From Mesorhizobium sp. (GTDB taxonomy: Bacteria; Pseudomonadota; Alphaproteobacteria; Rhizobiales; Rhizobiaceae): a stretch of 64,000 nucleotides of DNA. The stretch covers positions 1-64,000 of the forward strand of contig SAQE01000027.1 in NCBI GenBank assembly GCA_004020545.1, given 5' to 3'. Below are positions 8,787-17,432 of this stretch, in pieces. A program made the position numbers and the translations under genes. Numbering within the stretch: the stretch's first letter is position 1; each line of letters starts with the position of its first letter. The notes below the pieces were generated by a model. It searched no databases. It saw only the letters and a list, made by a program, of their open reading frames with translations, and had not been told where the DNA came from.

Positions 8787-9314
8787 ATGTCGGATTCGTC
8801 CAGGATTTGTGCGGTGGCCGCGGCCACCCTCATGGCGCTTTCCGCGTCGTTGGCAGCTCAGGAAGCCGGGCTGCCGGGCGGTGCTTCCTCGCTGAAGGAG
8901 ACCTATGAGGACTGGGATCTCTCCTGCCAGGCCACGCCGACGCTGGTATGCGCGGCTACCTATCAGCAGTCGCAGCAGAACGGACGGCGCCTGCTTGCGG
9001 TCGAATTGGGCAAGGGGCAGGAGGACGGCATTGCGGGCAATCTCGTCCTGCCCTTCGGCCTGCAACTCGCCGTCGGCGCGACGCTTCAGGTCGACGATGG
9101 GCAAGCGGGCAAGCCGCTGCCCTTCTCGACCTGCCTGCCCGCCGGCTGCTTCGTGCCCCTCAGCTTCGACGCGAAAGCAGCCGCGTCGCTGCGCACGGGC
9201 ACAACGCTCAAGGTCACGGTTAAGAGTCTCGACCAGAAGGATGTGCCCTTGTCGGTTTCATTGAAGGGTTTGACGGCGGCGCTGGACAGGTTGAAGGTGC
9301 TGCTCGGGGCTTAG
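8787..9314 (+). CDS. Invasion-associated locus B (IalB) family protein
   Basis: 175 residues from the ATG at 8787 (GGAG 10 bases upstream). A signal peptide ends near SLAAQ. The mature domain has the IalB layout: ETYEDWDLSCQ, then LVCAATYQQSQ, LPFGLQLAVG and a Cys pair in FSTCLPAGCFVPL. The family is periplasmic and common in alphaproteobacteria; its exact job is not established. The upstream part of this open frame (8574-8786) overlaps the transposase end and is probably not translated. Confidence 0.8.
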   Translation: MSDSSRICAVAAATLMALSASLAAQEAGLPGGASSLKETYEDWDLSCQATPTLVCAATYQQSQQNGRRLLAVELGKGQEDGIAGNLVLPFGLQLAVGATLQVDDGQAGKPLPFSTCLPAGCFVPLSFDAKAAASLRTGTTLKVTVKSLDQKDVPLSVSLKGLTAALDRLKVLLGA

Positions 9315-9389
9315 ATTGGGGGCTGGCTGGCTGATGATCTCGGTTGTCACTTTCCTTTGTTCCACTACGGCTTTTCGACATTTTGGTCA

Positions 9390-9620
9390 GATAATCCCCA
9401 CGCGCGAGAAGCGCGCGGTCTCGGCCTGAGTGATCTCGGGCGGGCGAGTGGCGCCCGACGCTTCCGACTCCGCGGCAGCGATCCGCTCGATCGCCTTCTT
9501 CACCTTTGCACGAACATTCTCGTCGAACGTCCGTACACTGACCTTGAGGAGGGTCTCATCCGGGATTACGTCGTACTTTGTCCCCGCATTGATCGCGCCC
9601 ACCTTTACAATCATCGCGGC
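9390..9620 (-). pseudogene. Fragment of an M20D amidohydrolase
   Basis: The minus strand encodes VGAINAGTKYDVIPDE, then VRTFDENVRAKVKKAIERIA and ASGATRPPEI: the dimerisation domain of hippurate hydrolase/IAA-amino-acid amidohydrolase type enzymes. Neither the metal-binding N-terminus nor the C-terminus is present, so this is a ~75-residue relic between IalB and the broken hydrolase. Confidence 0.65.
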
Positions 9621-9642
9621 TGTCCTGAGGGAGAGAAGAGTA

Positions 9643-10566
9643 ATGATGCGCAGAACGTTTCTCATGGCGGGCGTGTCCCTGTCTGCCGTAGCGGTCGGCA
9701 AGTCCTTAGCCGCGTCGGTATTCCTCGACTACACACAGGAGCAACTGGATACGGCGTATGACCAGTCATTCTGGGCGCCGCGGATGGCGGAACTGGAGGA
9801 AGGCGATGGCATCGCCAGCGCCGAGGTCCGGCGCGCGATGCCGCCGCGTCCGGCAAAATACGGTCCAGATGCCAGAGATCTCATCGATGTGTTCGCGCCT
9901 GGGATGCCAAGGCCGCCCCGGTCCTGGTCTTCATCCATGGCGGTGCCTGGACCCGAAACACTCGCGAGGATGCATCCTATCCGGCCCCGACCTTCGTTTC
10001 GCGCGGGGCGGCCTATGCCGCGCCTGACTTCGGCAGTGTGAAAACGCTGACGCTGCGACAGATGGTCGAGAATTGCAGGCGGGCGGTGGAGTGGACGATG
10101 AAGAATGCCGCCAGTTTCGGCGGCGACCCGAACCGGGTGTATGTGGCGGGTCATTCTTCCGGCGCGCATCTGGCGGCCTGCGTCCTCATCACCGACTGGA
10201 CGGAGCGCAGCCTACCGGCGGATGCCCTCAAGGGCGGCTTGCTGATGAGCGGCATGTATGATCTCTATCCGGTGATGCTTTCCTCGCGCAGCAGCTACCT
10301 GCATCTGACGGAGGGGGGAAGAGGCGGAATTCAGCCCGATGCGCCATCTCGACCGGATCACCTGCCCGATTGCCGTCGTGTCAGCCGACCAGGACAGTCC
10401 GGAGTTCAAGCGCCAGTCCGATGTGTTCGGTGAAGCGCTGCGCGGCATGGGGAGATTGGCCAGTCGAACGATAGCCTTCAACGCCAACCACTTCCAGGAA
10501 CCCGAGCATCTGAAAGACCCCGACACTGAAGTCAGCCAGGCGGCGTTCAAGCTGATGGGGATCTGA
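9643..10566 (+). pseudogene. Alpha/beta hydrolase (esterase/kynurenine formamidase-like) with two frameshifts
   Basis: Starts at 9643 with a signal-like segment (MMRRTFLMAGVSLSAVAVG). The first frame runs to about 9895; the oxyanion motif VLVFIHGGAWT and nucleophile elbow YVAGHSSGAH lie in a second frame; after a run of G residues near 10312-10318 the ending (EFSPMRHLDRITCPIAVV to KLMGI) is in a third. Restoring both shifts gives one ~305-residue secreted esterase of the BD-FAE/formamidase type. As written it is inactive. Confidence 0.8.
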
Positions 10567-10932
10567 CACGGATGTGTTGCAAACTCTTCAGCTAATGGGA
10601 TTGTTAGTTTCGTACAAAACGATGCACTTTCTCAATCTTAGAGGGTGTTTGGGAATTAAGTATTTCGGCGTTCGAGCGCGTTGCGCCGCGCTCATGGCAC
10701 CCGTTGAGATGGGCATGAAAGTGAGTTCGACCGCTGGACAGTTGCCGACTTCGTCAGGTATTGGCCCTGCGACCGGTTGATCTGCGATATTTCCAAAATT
10801 CGCAGAAGTTGGTCGAGACGAAACTGTCGCCCCGGCTTGACCACGCGCCCGGCAGACCGAGTTACAAAGTTGCCGAGGCAGTTTGATGTGCGTTCCTGCA
10901 TCACTGCACGGGACACGACCTGACGGGAGACT

Positions 10933-11499
10933 ATGATGCGTAGCCAGAAAGAAAAGATGCTCGCAGGCGAGTTTTACAATGCGGCGGATCCGGAGATCCA
11001 AGCTGACCTGTTGGCCACCGGGGCTTGGCTCAAGCGGTACAATGATACGCTGGGGCAGACCACGGAGCATTGGCATGAGCTTTTGTCCGAGCGGCTGGGA
11101 GAGGTTGGGCGCGGAACGGTCATCCGTCCGCCCTTTTTTTGCGACTACGGATTCAATATCCGCATTGGCGCCAATGCCTACATCAACTTCAACTGCGTTA
11201 TTCTTGACGTGGTAGAGGTCAAAATCGGGCAAGGAACGGCAATTGGGCCTGCCGTGCAGATTTATACCGCCGATCATCCACATGATGCCGAGCAGCGACA
11301 GGCCGGCCTGCAGGTCGGGCGTCCTGTTCGCATTGGCAGCCGTGTCTGGATCGGCGGTGGAGCAATCATTCTGCCTGGCGTCACGATTGGCGATAATGCG
11401 GTCGTAGGCGCTGGCAGCGTGGTCACACGCGATGTTCCCGCCGGGGCAAAGGTAGTGGGAATTCCTGCTCGCGTCGCCAACCCACATAAACAGGCATAA
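10933..11499 (+). CDS. nodL: NodL-like sugar O-acetyltransferase (hexapeptide repeat)
   Basis: 188 residues, LacA/NodL/Maa family. The N-terminal maltose-acetyltransferase segment (MLAGEFYNAADPEI) is followed by left-handed beta-helix repeats (IGANAYINFNC, VWIGGGAIILPGVTIG, VVGAGSVVTRDVP); the catalytic His is in YTADHPHD. NodL 6-O-acetylates the non-reducing glucosamine of Nod factors using acetyl-CoA. Close relatives include generic maltose/galactoside acetyltransferases, so the symbol rests on family likeness and the symbiotic setting. GGGAG precedes the ATG. A weak 6-bp stem (11503-11522) follows the stop. Confidence 0.65.
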   Translation: MMRSQKEKMLAGEFYNAADPEIQADLLATGAWLKRYNDTLGQTTEHWHELLSERLGEVGRGTVIRPPFFCDYGFNIRIGANAYINFNCVILDVVEVKIGQGTAIGPAVQIYTADHPHDAEQRQAGLQVGRPVRIGSRVWIGGGAIILPGVTIGDNAVVGAGSVVTRDVPAGAKVVGIPARVANPHKQA

Positions 11500-11806
11500 T
11501 CAACCTCCTTGACCCTGGAGGTGCATGCGAACTGTCGAAACTGTGCCAAATTTCTGCCGAAGCCATTGAGCGCTGCATATCTTGTCGCGGTTCGGCTCGG
11601 GCGCTTCAGTTCTTTTGCCACGGGTGTCACAAAATCATGTGCGTAATGCCGCCGCAACGTGCTCACGTCCCGCAGCAGCGGGCCCTTTCACATGGCCCAA
11701 CGAATTCAGAGCCTCCGTTGTGCTGCCAGTAGCATTACTGCTCAGATGTATTCCCAACTGAGTTTTCGCCCTTGGAGGCAAGCGACTCACCAGCAATCGC
11801 CGGCCA
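11500..11806. other. Convergent intergenic gap, nothing recognised
   Basis: About 300 bases between the converging acetyltransferase and SIR2-like genes. Apart from the short stem ACCTCC/GGAGGT just after the acetyltransferase stop, I see no gene, repeat or promoter here. Confidence 0.5.
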
Positions 11807-12700
11807 TTAATCCTGGCTAGCATCGACCCCGACGAGGCGAGCCGCGGCGTTGCCGATCGGCATGTCGATGACCGTGATTGCGCCTTCGGCAAGGAAACGA
11901 CGTTCGTTTCTGGTCAGCGTAGCCGAATCGATCACCGCAAAATGTGGGCCAGTGGAGCGCTTCATCATCTGTCTGGCATATGTGCGCAGCATCTGATCGT
12001 TGAAGCGACAGCCAACGAAGAAAAAGCCCCGGTTGACGCGCCGTTGCTTCACCACGTCCGGGATCGGCGTCTGGATATCAATTTCGGTTAGGACTTCGAC
12101 GTAATCGGAATCAGCCACGAGGAAGTTTGCGGCCGGCCTGACGCTGCCGTGCGGCGCATAGAGCACCGTCCTTGCCACTTGTTCGGCGTCGAGTTCTGTT
12201 CCTGACAAATCGTAAGTTCTCGTCCAGATGTTACCAATTCCGGTCGCTCGCGTGGTTCCTTGTATCTCGACAACGTCTGTTTGGCCGGCCTCTGCAAGGG
12301 CTGCCCGCATGGCGCCATCGTACCAGCTGTCGATGATGACAGACAGTTGAAGGGTTGCGAGCCAGGCGTGAAGAACGGTCGGCTCGGCGGGGGCTGCGAA
12401 TATCTCCGCCATCCACGCTTGAAGAGTCCGACGATGTCGGCGCTGCTCGATAAACTGCGCGACCGACCACATATTGGTGCGAATCCTGGAAGGGGCAGGC
12501 GCCCGCTTGTTGAGCGCCGCGGCGACATCTTCAGGGGTGCAAGGTGCAGGTGATTCCGGCGTGTTAAGCTGCAGAAGACCAGGACCGAGATAGGGGATCA
12601 CTCGATCGGCCTTGAGAGCGCCCTTCAGCAGGTCAATCAGCTTTTTGGCAAAACTGCCCCGGACGACGACGAGATGGTCCCAGCTCAGCATCGTGTTCAT
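11807..12700 (-). CDS. SIR2-like protein at the end of the nifB operon
   Basis: 297 residues. IPYLGPGLL near 36-44 resembles the glycine-rich NAD-binding start of SIR2-like domains, VIDSWYDGAM near 125 fits the second part, and GFFFVGCRFNDQMLRTYARQM near 225-245 matches the helical end of SIR2_2-type proteins. Similar genes follow nifT in other rhizobial nif clusters, but the role is not established; NAD-dependent signalling or protein modification is only a guess. GGAGAGGAAA precedes the ATG, and it follows nifT by 34 bases, so it is likely cotranscribed with nifB. Confidence 0.7.
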   Translation of the reverse strand: MNTMLSWDHLVVVRGSFAKKLIDLLKGALKADRVIPYLGPGLLQLNTPESPAPCTPEDVAAALNKRAPAPSRIRTNMWSVAQFIEQRRHRRTLQAWMAEIFAAPAEPTVLHAWLATLQLSVIIDSWYDGAMRAALAEAGQTDVVEIQGTTRATGIGNIWTRTYDLSGTELDAEQVARTVLYAPHGSVRPAANFLVADSDYVEVLTEIDIQTPIPDVVKQRRVNRGFFFVGCRFNDQMLRTYARQMMKRSTGPHFAVIDSATLTRNERRFLAEGAITVIDMPIGNAAARLVGVDASQD

Positions 12701-12734
12701 ACGCGTTTCCTCTCCGCCACTGAACCCACCGGCA

Positions 12735-12947
12735 TCAGGCCCCGTCGGAAATCTTCATCGCCTCGACGGTGATCGGCAAACGCGTATCGCGCGGAAGGTC
12801 GGGCAGCATGAGCCGCCAACCGTTCCTGAGCGTCACGGTCCCGCCCCATAAGTCTGCGTTCTCAATCTCGGTGATCGGCTCTTCGAGATCCTTCTTGGGG
12901 ACATAAGCCGACAAGCCAGTAGCGGTCCTGCGAATCATTACTTTCAT
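12735..12947 (-). CDS. nifT: NifT/FixU nitrogen fixation protein
   Basis: 70 residues, the usual NifT/FixU length, with MKVMIRRTATGLSAYVPKKDLEE and the GGTVTLRNGWRLMLPD core. Its ATG overlaps the nifZ stop (ATGA), showing translational coupling. The function of NifT is not settled; it is dispensable in tested diazotrophs. Confidence 0.92.
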   Translation of the reverse strand: MKVMIRRTATGLSAYVPKKDLEEPITEIENADLWGGTVTLRNGWRLMLPDLPRDTRLPITVEAMKISDGA

Positions 12948-13273
12948 CCGGCTGTTCCTCCGTTGGAAATGCCTTCAGCTCCGCAGGGAACCTCGACTTT
13001 GTCGAGGCTAATGAGTTCGCGCGCTCGCATGCCGACGACCGTGCCACGATCGATCCATTCGACCGCATAGATGAAGAATTGCTGGAGAAAGGTTCCAATG
13101 TCGCGCACGTAGCCTTCGTCGCCCTTCCGCACGAGGTTTTCGCCGATCTCCTTGCCGGGATAGGTGCCGTCGTTTTTTATGTGGCGTGTTGCACGGACCC
13201 GCTCACCCTGCATGAACCGTGGCGGTCTGCCGATTTCGACCTCCTGTTCGCGTCTGGACCACATGCTGTCCAT
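12944..13273 (-). CDS. nifZ: NifZ, P-cluster maturation protein
   Basis: 109 residues. Family core: FMQGERVRATRHIKNDGTYPG, then GDEGYVRDIGTFLQQFFIYAVEW. NifZ acts with NifH in joining [4Fe-4S] pairs into the P-cluster of NifDK. An ATG nine bases in (MWSRREQEV) is an alternative start. It lies 76 bases after fdxN and overlaps nifT. Confidence 0.92.
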   Translation of the reverse strand: MDSMWSRREQEVEIGRPPRFMQGERVRATRHIKNDGTYPGKEIGENLVRKGDEGYVRDIGTFLQQFFIYAVEWIDRGTVVGMRARELISLDKVEVPCGAEGISNGGTAG

Positions 13274-13349
13274 TCCTTTCTCGAGGCTTTTGGTGTGGTC
13301 GCGGGTTGCAGGCGTCCTCGCGCGGCGAACCCGACCGTTTCGGTAGGAA

Positions 13350-13544
13350 TCAAGCGGGAACGCAGGTTTTCGGTACCGGACAGACCGACACGCATTGCTG
13401 CTTATCGAAGGCCTCCTTGCATTCGGTGCACTTGATTGGATCGATCACATAGGCGTCGCCCTTGAACTTGATCGCTTCCGAGGGACATTCGAACTCGCAG
13501 GCCCCGCATTGGGTACATTGGGATGCGATGATCTTGAAAGCCAT
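13350..13544 (-). CDS. fdxN: FdxN, 2[4Fe-4S] ferredoxin
   Basis: 64 residues with two cluster motifs: [12 protein letters not shown], and [18 protein letters not shown] with the longer inter-Cys loop typical of nif ferredoxins. FdxN donates electrons to nitrogenase or supports NifB in rhizobia. It lies 29 bases after nifB in the same operon. Confidence 0.95.
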   Translation of the reverse strand: MAFKIIASQCTQCGACEFECPSEAIKFKGDAYVIDPIKCTECKEAFDKQQCVSVCPVPKTCVPA

Positions 13545-13573
13545 TCTAACTCCTGGTTATCGGACGAGACCGC

Positions 13574-15055
13574 TCAGGCCGTCGCCGCTAGTGGTCTGAT
13601 CCCAAACTCTGCCGCGTAAAGTGCGCTGACTGCGGTCTCGATGTAGTCATGGCCATAGGCGTCGGTTACGCGCAGTCCAGCTCGCGAGAGTTGTTCCTTC
13701 GGGCGATTTCCGATCTTGGCGCATAGCACTATGTGTATGCCTTCCAGCGCAGCGAAGACGCCCTCGAGGGTGGCGTCTTCGCCCCCGCCTCCGAGGCAAT
13801 ACCGCTCGACCTTCCGATGCCCGACCAAGCTGATCCCTCTAGGCGAGACTTCATAAACCTGGAATTCCTTCGCGTGGCCGAAGTGTTCGTTGACGCGTCC
13901 ACCTCCCTTTGTGGCCACCGCAACCAGAAGCGACTTTTCGGAGTCTGTTGCCTTGACCATACCGATGGCCTCGCTCCTCGCCGCCTCATGATCACGGCGC
14001 TCGTGTGCGACCACCTGCCGATAGGCCTGACGCTTGCCAGCATCGTAGGTGACATCGTCGGGAATCCCATCCAGCGTGAATTCCTGGCCACGATCTTCAC
14101 CGAGCAGGCCGACAGCATCTGCCCGGCACTGCCGGCAGTGGCGCATCAACTTGGCGCCACCTTCAAGTCGATCCTGAAGAGCCATCATCTCCATTGCCGT
14201 TGGGCCGCGCTGCCCGATGAGTCCGTAGTGGGTGCCGTGCGCCGGGTCCGAAATCAGAGGCATCACGTTGTGCAGGAACGCGCCCCGCTCCTTGACCATT
14301 TTGTTCACCTCAAACAGGTGCTGGTCGTTCACTCCAGGAATCATCACCGAGTTGATTTTGGTGAGGATGCCGCGCGCGCTCAGCATCTCCAGGCCCAGCA
14401 TCTGCCGCGCGTGCAAGATTCGAGCGGCTTCGATGCCGAAGTAGCGGCGATTTTCATAAAAAATCCAAGGATAGATCTTTGCGCCGACTTCCGGGTCGAC
14501 CATGTTGATGGTGATCGTCACGTGATCAACATTCATTTCGGCAAGCTCAGCTACATGGTCCGGCAGCACGAGCCCGTTGGTGGAGACGCACAGCTTTATG
14601 TCGGGGATTTCCCTGATGACGCGGTCGAACGTTGCCTTCGTTTTCTCCCAGTCGTAACAGGCATCCCCCGGCCCAGCGATGCCAAGAACCGAAAGCTGCG
14701 GAACTTCGTTGGCAACCGCGATGACCTTGCGTAGCGCTTGGTCGGGCGTCAGCTTCTCAGACACAACACCAGGCCGGCTCTCGTTGGCGCAATCGTATTT
14801 GCGATTGCAGTAGTTGCACTGGACATTGCAAGCCGGCGCGACCGCCACATGCATACGCGCGAAATAGTGATGCGCTTCCTCCGAAAAGCAGGGGTGATCC
14901 TTGATCTTGTCCCAAATAGCCGGATCCACATCGCCCGGGCTGGTCGGCGACGAACCGTAGGAGGACGGTGCGCAGCCACCGGATTTCGCGGCTGCCAGAA
15001 AACCCTCGGATGTCGTGCTGGTCGGCCCCTCAATCGAAACTGTCGGTGAGGACAT
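13574..15055 (-). CDS. nifB: NifB, radical SAM FeMo-cofactor core synthase
   Basis: 493 residues from the ATG at 15055 (CGGAG upstream), preferred to an ATG at 15109 that overlaps the promoter. The radical SAM motif CNVQCNYCNRKYDC lies near 95; the C-terminal NifX-like domain starts near 370 (LLVAVATKGGGRVNEHFGHA). NifB fuses two [4Fe-4S] clusters with an interstitial carbide to make NifB-co, the 8Fe precursor handed to NifEN. A NifA/sigma54 promoter lies 38 bases upstream. Confidence 0.97.
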   Translation of the reverse strand: MSSPTVSIEGPTSTTSEGFLAAAKSGGCAPSSYGSSPTSPGDVDPAIWDKIKDHPCFSEEAHHYFARMHVAVAPACNVQCNYCNRKYDCANESRPGVVSEKLTPDQALRKVIAVANEVPQLSVLGIAGPGDACYDWEKTKATFDRVIREIPDIKLCVSTNGLVLPDHVAELAEMNVDHVTITINMVDPEVGAKIYPWIFYENRRYFGIEAARILHARQMLGLEMLSARGILTKINSVMIPGVNDQHLFEVNKMVKERGAFLHNVMPLISDPAHGTHYGLIGQRGPTAMEMMALQDRLEGGAKLMRHCRQCRADAVGLLGEDRGQEFTLDGIPDDVTYDAGKRQAYRQVVAHERRDHEAARSEAIGMVKATDSEKSLLVAVATKGGGRVNEHFGHAKEFQVYEVSPRGISLVGHRKVERYCLGGGGEDATLEGVFAALEGIHIVLCAKIGNRPKEQLSRAGLRVTDAYGHDYIETAVSALYAAEFGIRPLAATA

Positions 15056-15092
15056 CAAACGGCTCCGTTGCTGGTAACGTCGCGGTTCAAGG

Positions 15093-15195
15093 TGCAAGAG
15101 CCATACCAACTTAAAAAAGCGGCTTCAGTTCACTATTTGGGTCGATGTCGGATTGTGTGAGGCCGGCGCGACACAATTTTGTCCTGCTTGCGACA
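15093..15195 (-). promoter_or_regulatory. nifB sigma54 promoter and NifA upstream site
   Basis: On the minus strand 15108-15093 reads TGGTATGGCTCTTGCA, a -24/-12 element with the required GG-N10-GC spacing. At 15180-15195 TGTCCTGCTTGCGACA is an exact TGT-N10-ACA NifA site, 72 bases upstream. Spacing and orientation fit the 38-base distance to the nifB start. Confidence 0.85.
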
Positions 15196-15288
15196 GTGCA
15201 AGTCCAAATCCGTTCAGAAGCACAAAGCACTCCTTGTCGCGCAGAGGGCGCGCAAGACCACTGGCCTGACGATTGGCTCATCAGGCTC

Positions 15289-15702
15289 TTAGAATTTCCT
15301 TCACCTCGAGACTATGCCGGCGTATCGCCTAGCCGACTTGTCGCGGCGTGAGGCGGAGAATTCGAGCCGCATTAGCCTGAACCCAGCCGGCCTTCTCCAT
15401 TGTGTCGATCAGCCGGTCACGCTCCGTCCGTCGCGGTCCCAGCGCCGGTCCGGCCGTATCGTTAGAATCGCAACCGGCTATCTCGTGTTCAGGGGCGCCG
15501 ATGCGCCTAACCGGCTTCGTGCTGGGCCGTGAGAGCTCGTCGATGCCATTGCCACGTTCCGAAAGATTGGTTCCTTCCAGAGGAGAACGCGCAAGTGTGG
15601 CTGTTCTTTACACGCAGTTCTCCAGCTCGCGGACGTTGCCGGGGAAATAGCATTGCGAGATCAGCTCAACTGCCGACGGCGTAAAGCCATGGTTCTCCAT
15701 AT
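15289..15702 (-). pseudogene. nifA: nifA relic (C-terminal third) between fixX and nifB
   Basis: Read on the minus strand: ENHGFTPSAVELISQCYFPG, then NVRELENCV followed directly by a TAA where NifA has CAA (Gln), then RTATLA, a decayed linker, and the HTH region ERDRLIDTMEKAGWVQANAA-RILRLTPRQ, with a frame slip before the end RRHSLEVKEIL. The GAF domain and most of the AAA+ domain are absent. This is the classical nifA site in fixABCX-nifA-nifB clusters, so the original nifA has been destroyed here. The break at 15702 is followed by IS66 sequence. Confidence 0.85.
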
Positions 15703-15789
15703 TTCAAGGGTAAGCGCTGTGTCCTTCCAGGAGTGCCCGCGATCTGTGGGCCTGCCGATTCTGAGGTGGATCGGAGATCGGCTTGTGTC

Positions 15790-16100
15790 TGAACTTGAAC
15801 TTTACGATTGACCCTGAGCGGCAGCCTCGGCGTTTCAAGGTGATCAACGGCGCTGTTAGTCGGCAGGCATTGGTCGATGGACGACAAGGGACGGAGTCAT
15901 CGCCGAGACCCTGGGGCCGAACGTGGTGATCTCGGAGGTTGCCCGGCGCTACGGGCTGCGGCCGCGGCGGAACGCTCGCAAGCTTGCGACGTCGGCAGGA
16001 CAGGCCACTCCCGCCTTTGTTCCGGTGGTGGTTTCGGTGGCGCCACCGGAACGACCCGTTGGGCCTACATCCGTGCACCAGAACTCAAGGCCGCGGCCTG
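15790..16100 (+). mobile_element. IS66-family orfA (TnpA) relic
   Basis: Several plus-strand frames join into an IS66 OrfA-like protein: HWSMDDKGR, then VIAETLGPNVVISEVARRYG, then FVPVVVSVAPPE. IS66 OrfA is the small helix-turn-helix accessory protein of the element. Frames are broken and orfB/orfC are missing. It sits at the breakpoint of the nifA relic, so insertion here probably caused or followed loss of nifA. Confidence 0.55.
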
Positions 16101-16135
16101 AGAATCGGCCGCCCGCTCACCCTTTACTTGGTTCC

Positions 16136-16855
16136 TCAGCCGACAGCGCTAAGAAGGAGAGCAACTTCCGTCGGTGCGAGGATCATTGCGTCGTGGCCAG
16201 TGGCGAGTTCCTGCCACGCCAGCCATCCTGCTTCGCGACCCATTCTCGCGCTCCCGCCGTCGGCGGGTGGAGCGGATTAGTGCAGACGACATAGGTTCGG
16301 GGCCTGCCGTTGCCGAGCGGGGGCTCGAGCTTAAGTCTGCTTTCGTAGGTGCTTGCCGCATGCGGTGTTATCCGGCGCCGCACCCAGTCCGTGAGCGAGT
16401 GTCCCTTGGGAATGCCGAATGCTGTTGGCGGCGGAGTCGGCATGAAGATACCCCGTCCTTCCTCCGCAACCAATTTTCGACGGGCGGCGACGATGTCGGG
16501 GGGCATGGTGCTGAATACACTTTGACCGCTCTCGACGATGGCGCCGTCGAGCGAGATAAACGAGATGGCTGATATGGTCGGGTATCCGGTCGGCGGCGCC
16601 GGTGATGCTGATGCCGCCTAGACTGTGACCGACAAGGATCACATCGCTCAGCTCTTCCGTTACAATGTGGTTGACGATGTCGGTCACGAATGTGTCGGGC
16701 GTGATGTCCTTGCACAGCAAATGTGCGCGTTCGCCGACACCTGTCTGGGTCGGCGTGGTCACGTGGCATCCCATCTTGCGAAGATTGGCGGCGACGTCCC
16801 GCCAACACCATCCGCCATGCCAGGCACCATGCACTAGCACATACGTCTTTGTCAT
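16136..16855 (-). pseudogene. Alpha/beta hydrolase (EstC/MenH-like esterase) with frameshifts
   Basis: N-terminal frame starts at 16855 with MTKTYVLVHGAWHGGWCWRD and carries the nucleophile elbow DVILVGHSLGG near 93; it shifts near 16560. The middle continues in another frame (LVAEEGRGIFMPTPPP to YVVCTNPLHP), and the end (WQELATGHDAMILAPTEVA) with the catalytic GHDAM histidine is in a third. Joined, this is a ~235-residue salicylate-esterase-like hydrolase of the type common in rhizobia. Inactive as written; lies between fixX and the IS66 relic. Confidence 0.8.
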
Positions 16856-17120
16856 GGATTGTGCCGTTCCATTTGCTCACCGGCCGTTGTGGCTGCCATC
16901 CGGCACGATGGCCGAACGTTGTCCCAAAGGGGCTCGACCACGTTACCGGTGGTAAGTCCGGCGCACAGGCCGCCGCCGTGGCCTGAGGACACCCCTACCA
17001 GTCGAGGAAATTTGAATTGCGAACGCCCAATATTCACTAGCTCTTTGCAAGTGGATGGAGAGGCTCATGGTGTGCCGCAGTTGCTCGCTGCCGGCATGCT
17101 CTTGGCACGGTCCCGGCTGA

Positions 17121-17420
17121 TCATCCGAACTTGAACAGGACACCAAAGCCGCCGCGCGGATAGTTCCACTCGATGTCGCCGCCTTTCTCGCACAATATCC
17201 GGCAGGTGCCGCATTCCATGCAGCCGTCGGCGGTGATCTCGACTTGGCCCCTGTCATTCAACTCATAGCATTTCGCTGGACAGACGTAGGTCAACGCAAG
17301 CAAGTTCGCGCTTGGCTTCTCGTGCGGTCGCACTATGATATGGGGGCGGCCGGAATCGACCAGGTAGCGGTTCTGGTAAAGCTTGTCCTCGACACGAACC
17401 TTCGTCACTGCGATCGTCAT
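17121..17420 (-). CDS. fixX: FixX ferredoxin-like protein
   Basis: 99 residues, full length. Cluster cysteines lie in [11 protein letters not shown] and [14 protein letters not shown]. FixX is the [4Fe-4S] partner of FixABC, the electron-bifurcating complex that uses NADH to reduce quinone and a low-potential ferredoxin or flavodoxin for nitrogenase. Starts 12 bases after fixC; last gene of the operon. Confidence 0.96.
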   Translation of the reverse strand: MTIAVTKVRVEDKLYQNRYLVDSGRPHIIVRPHEKPSANLLALTYVCPAKCYELNDRGQVEITADGCMECGTCRILCEKGGDIEWNYPRGGFGVLFKFG

Positions 17421-17432
17421 CTTGTACCCTCT

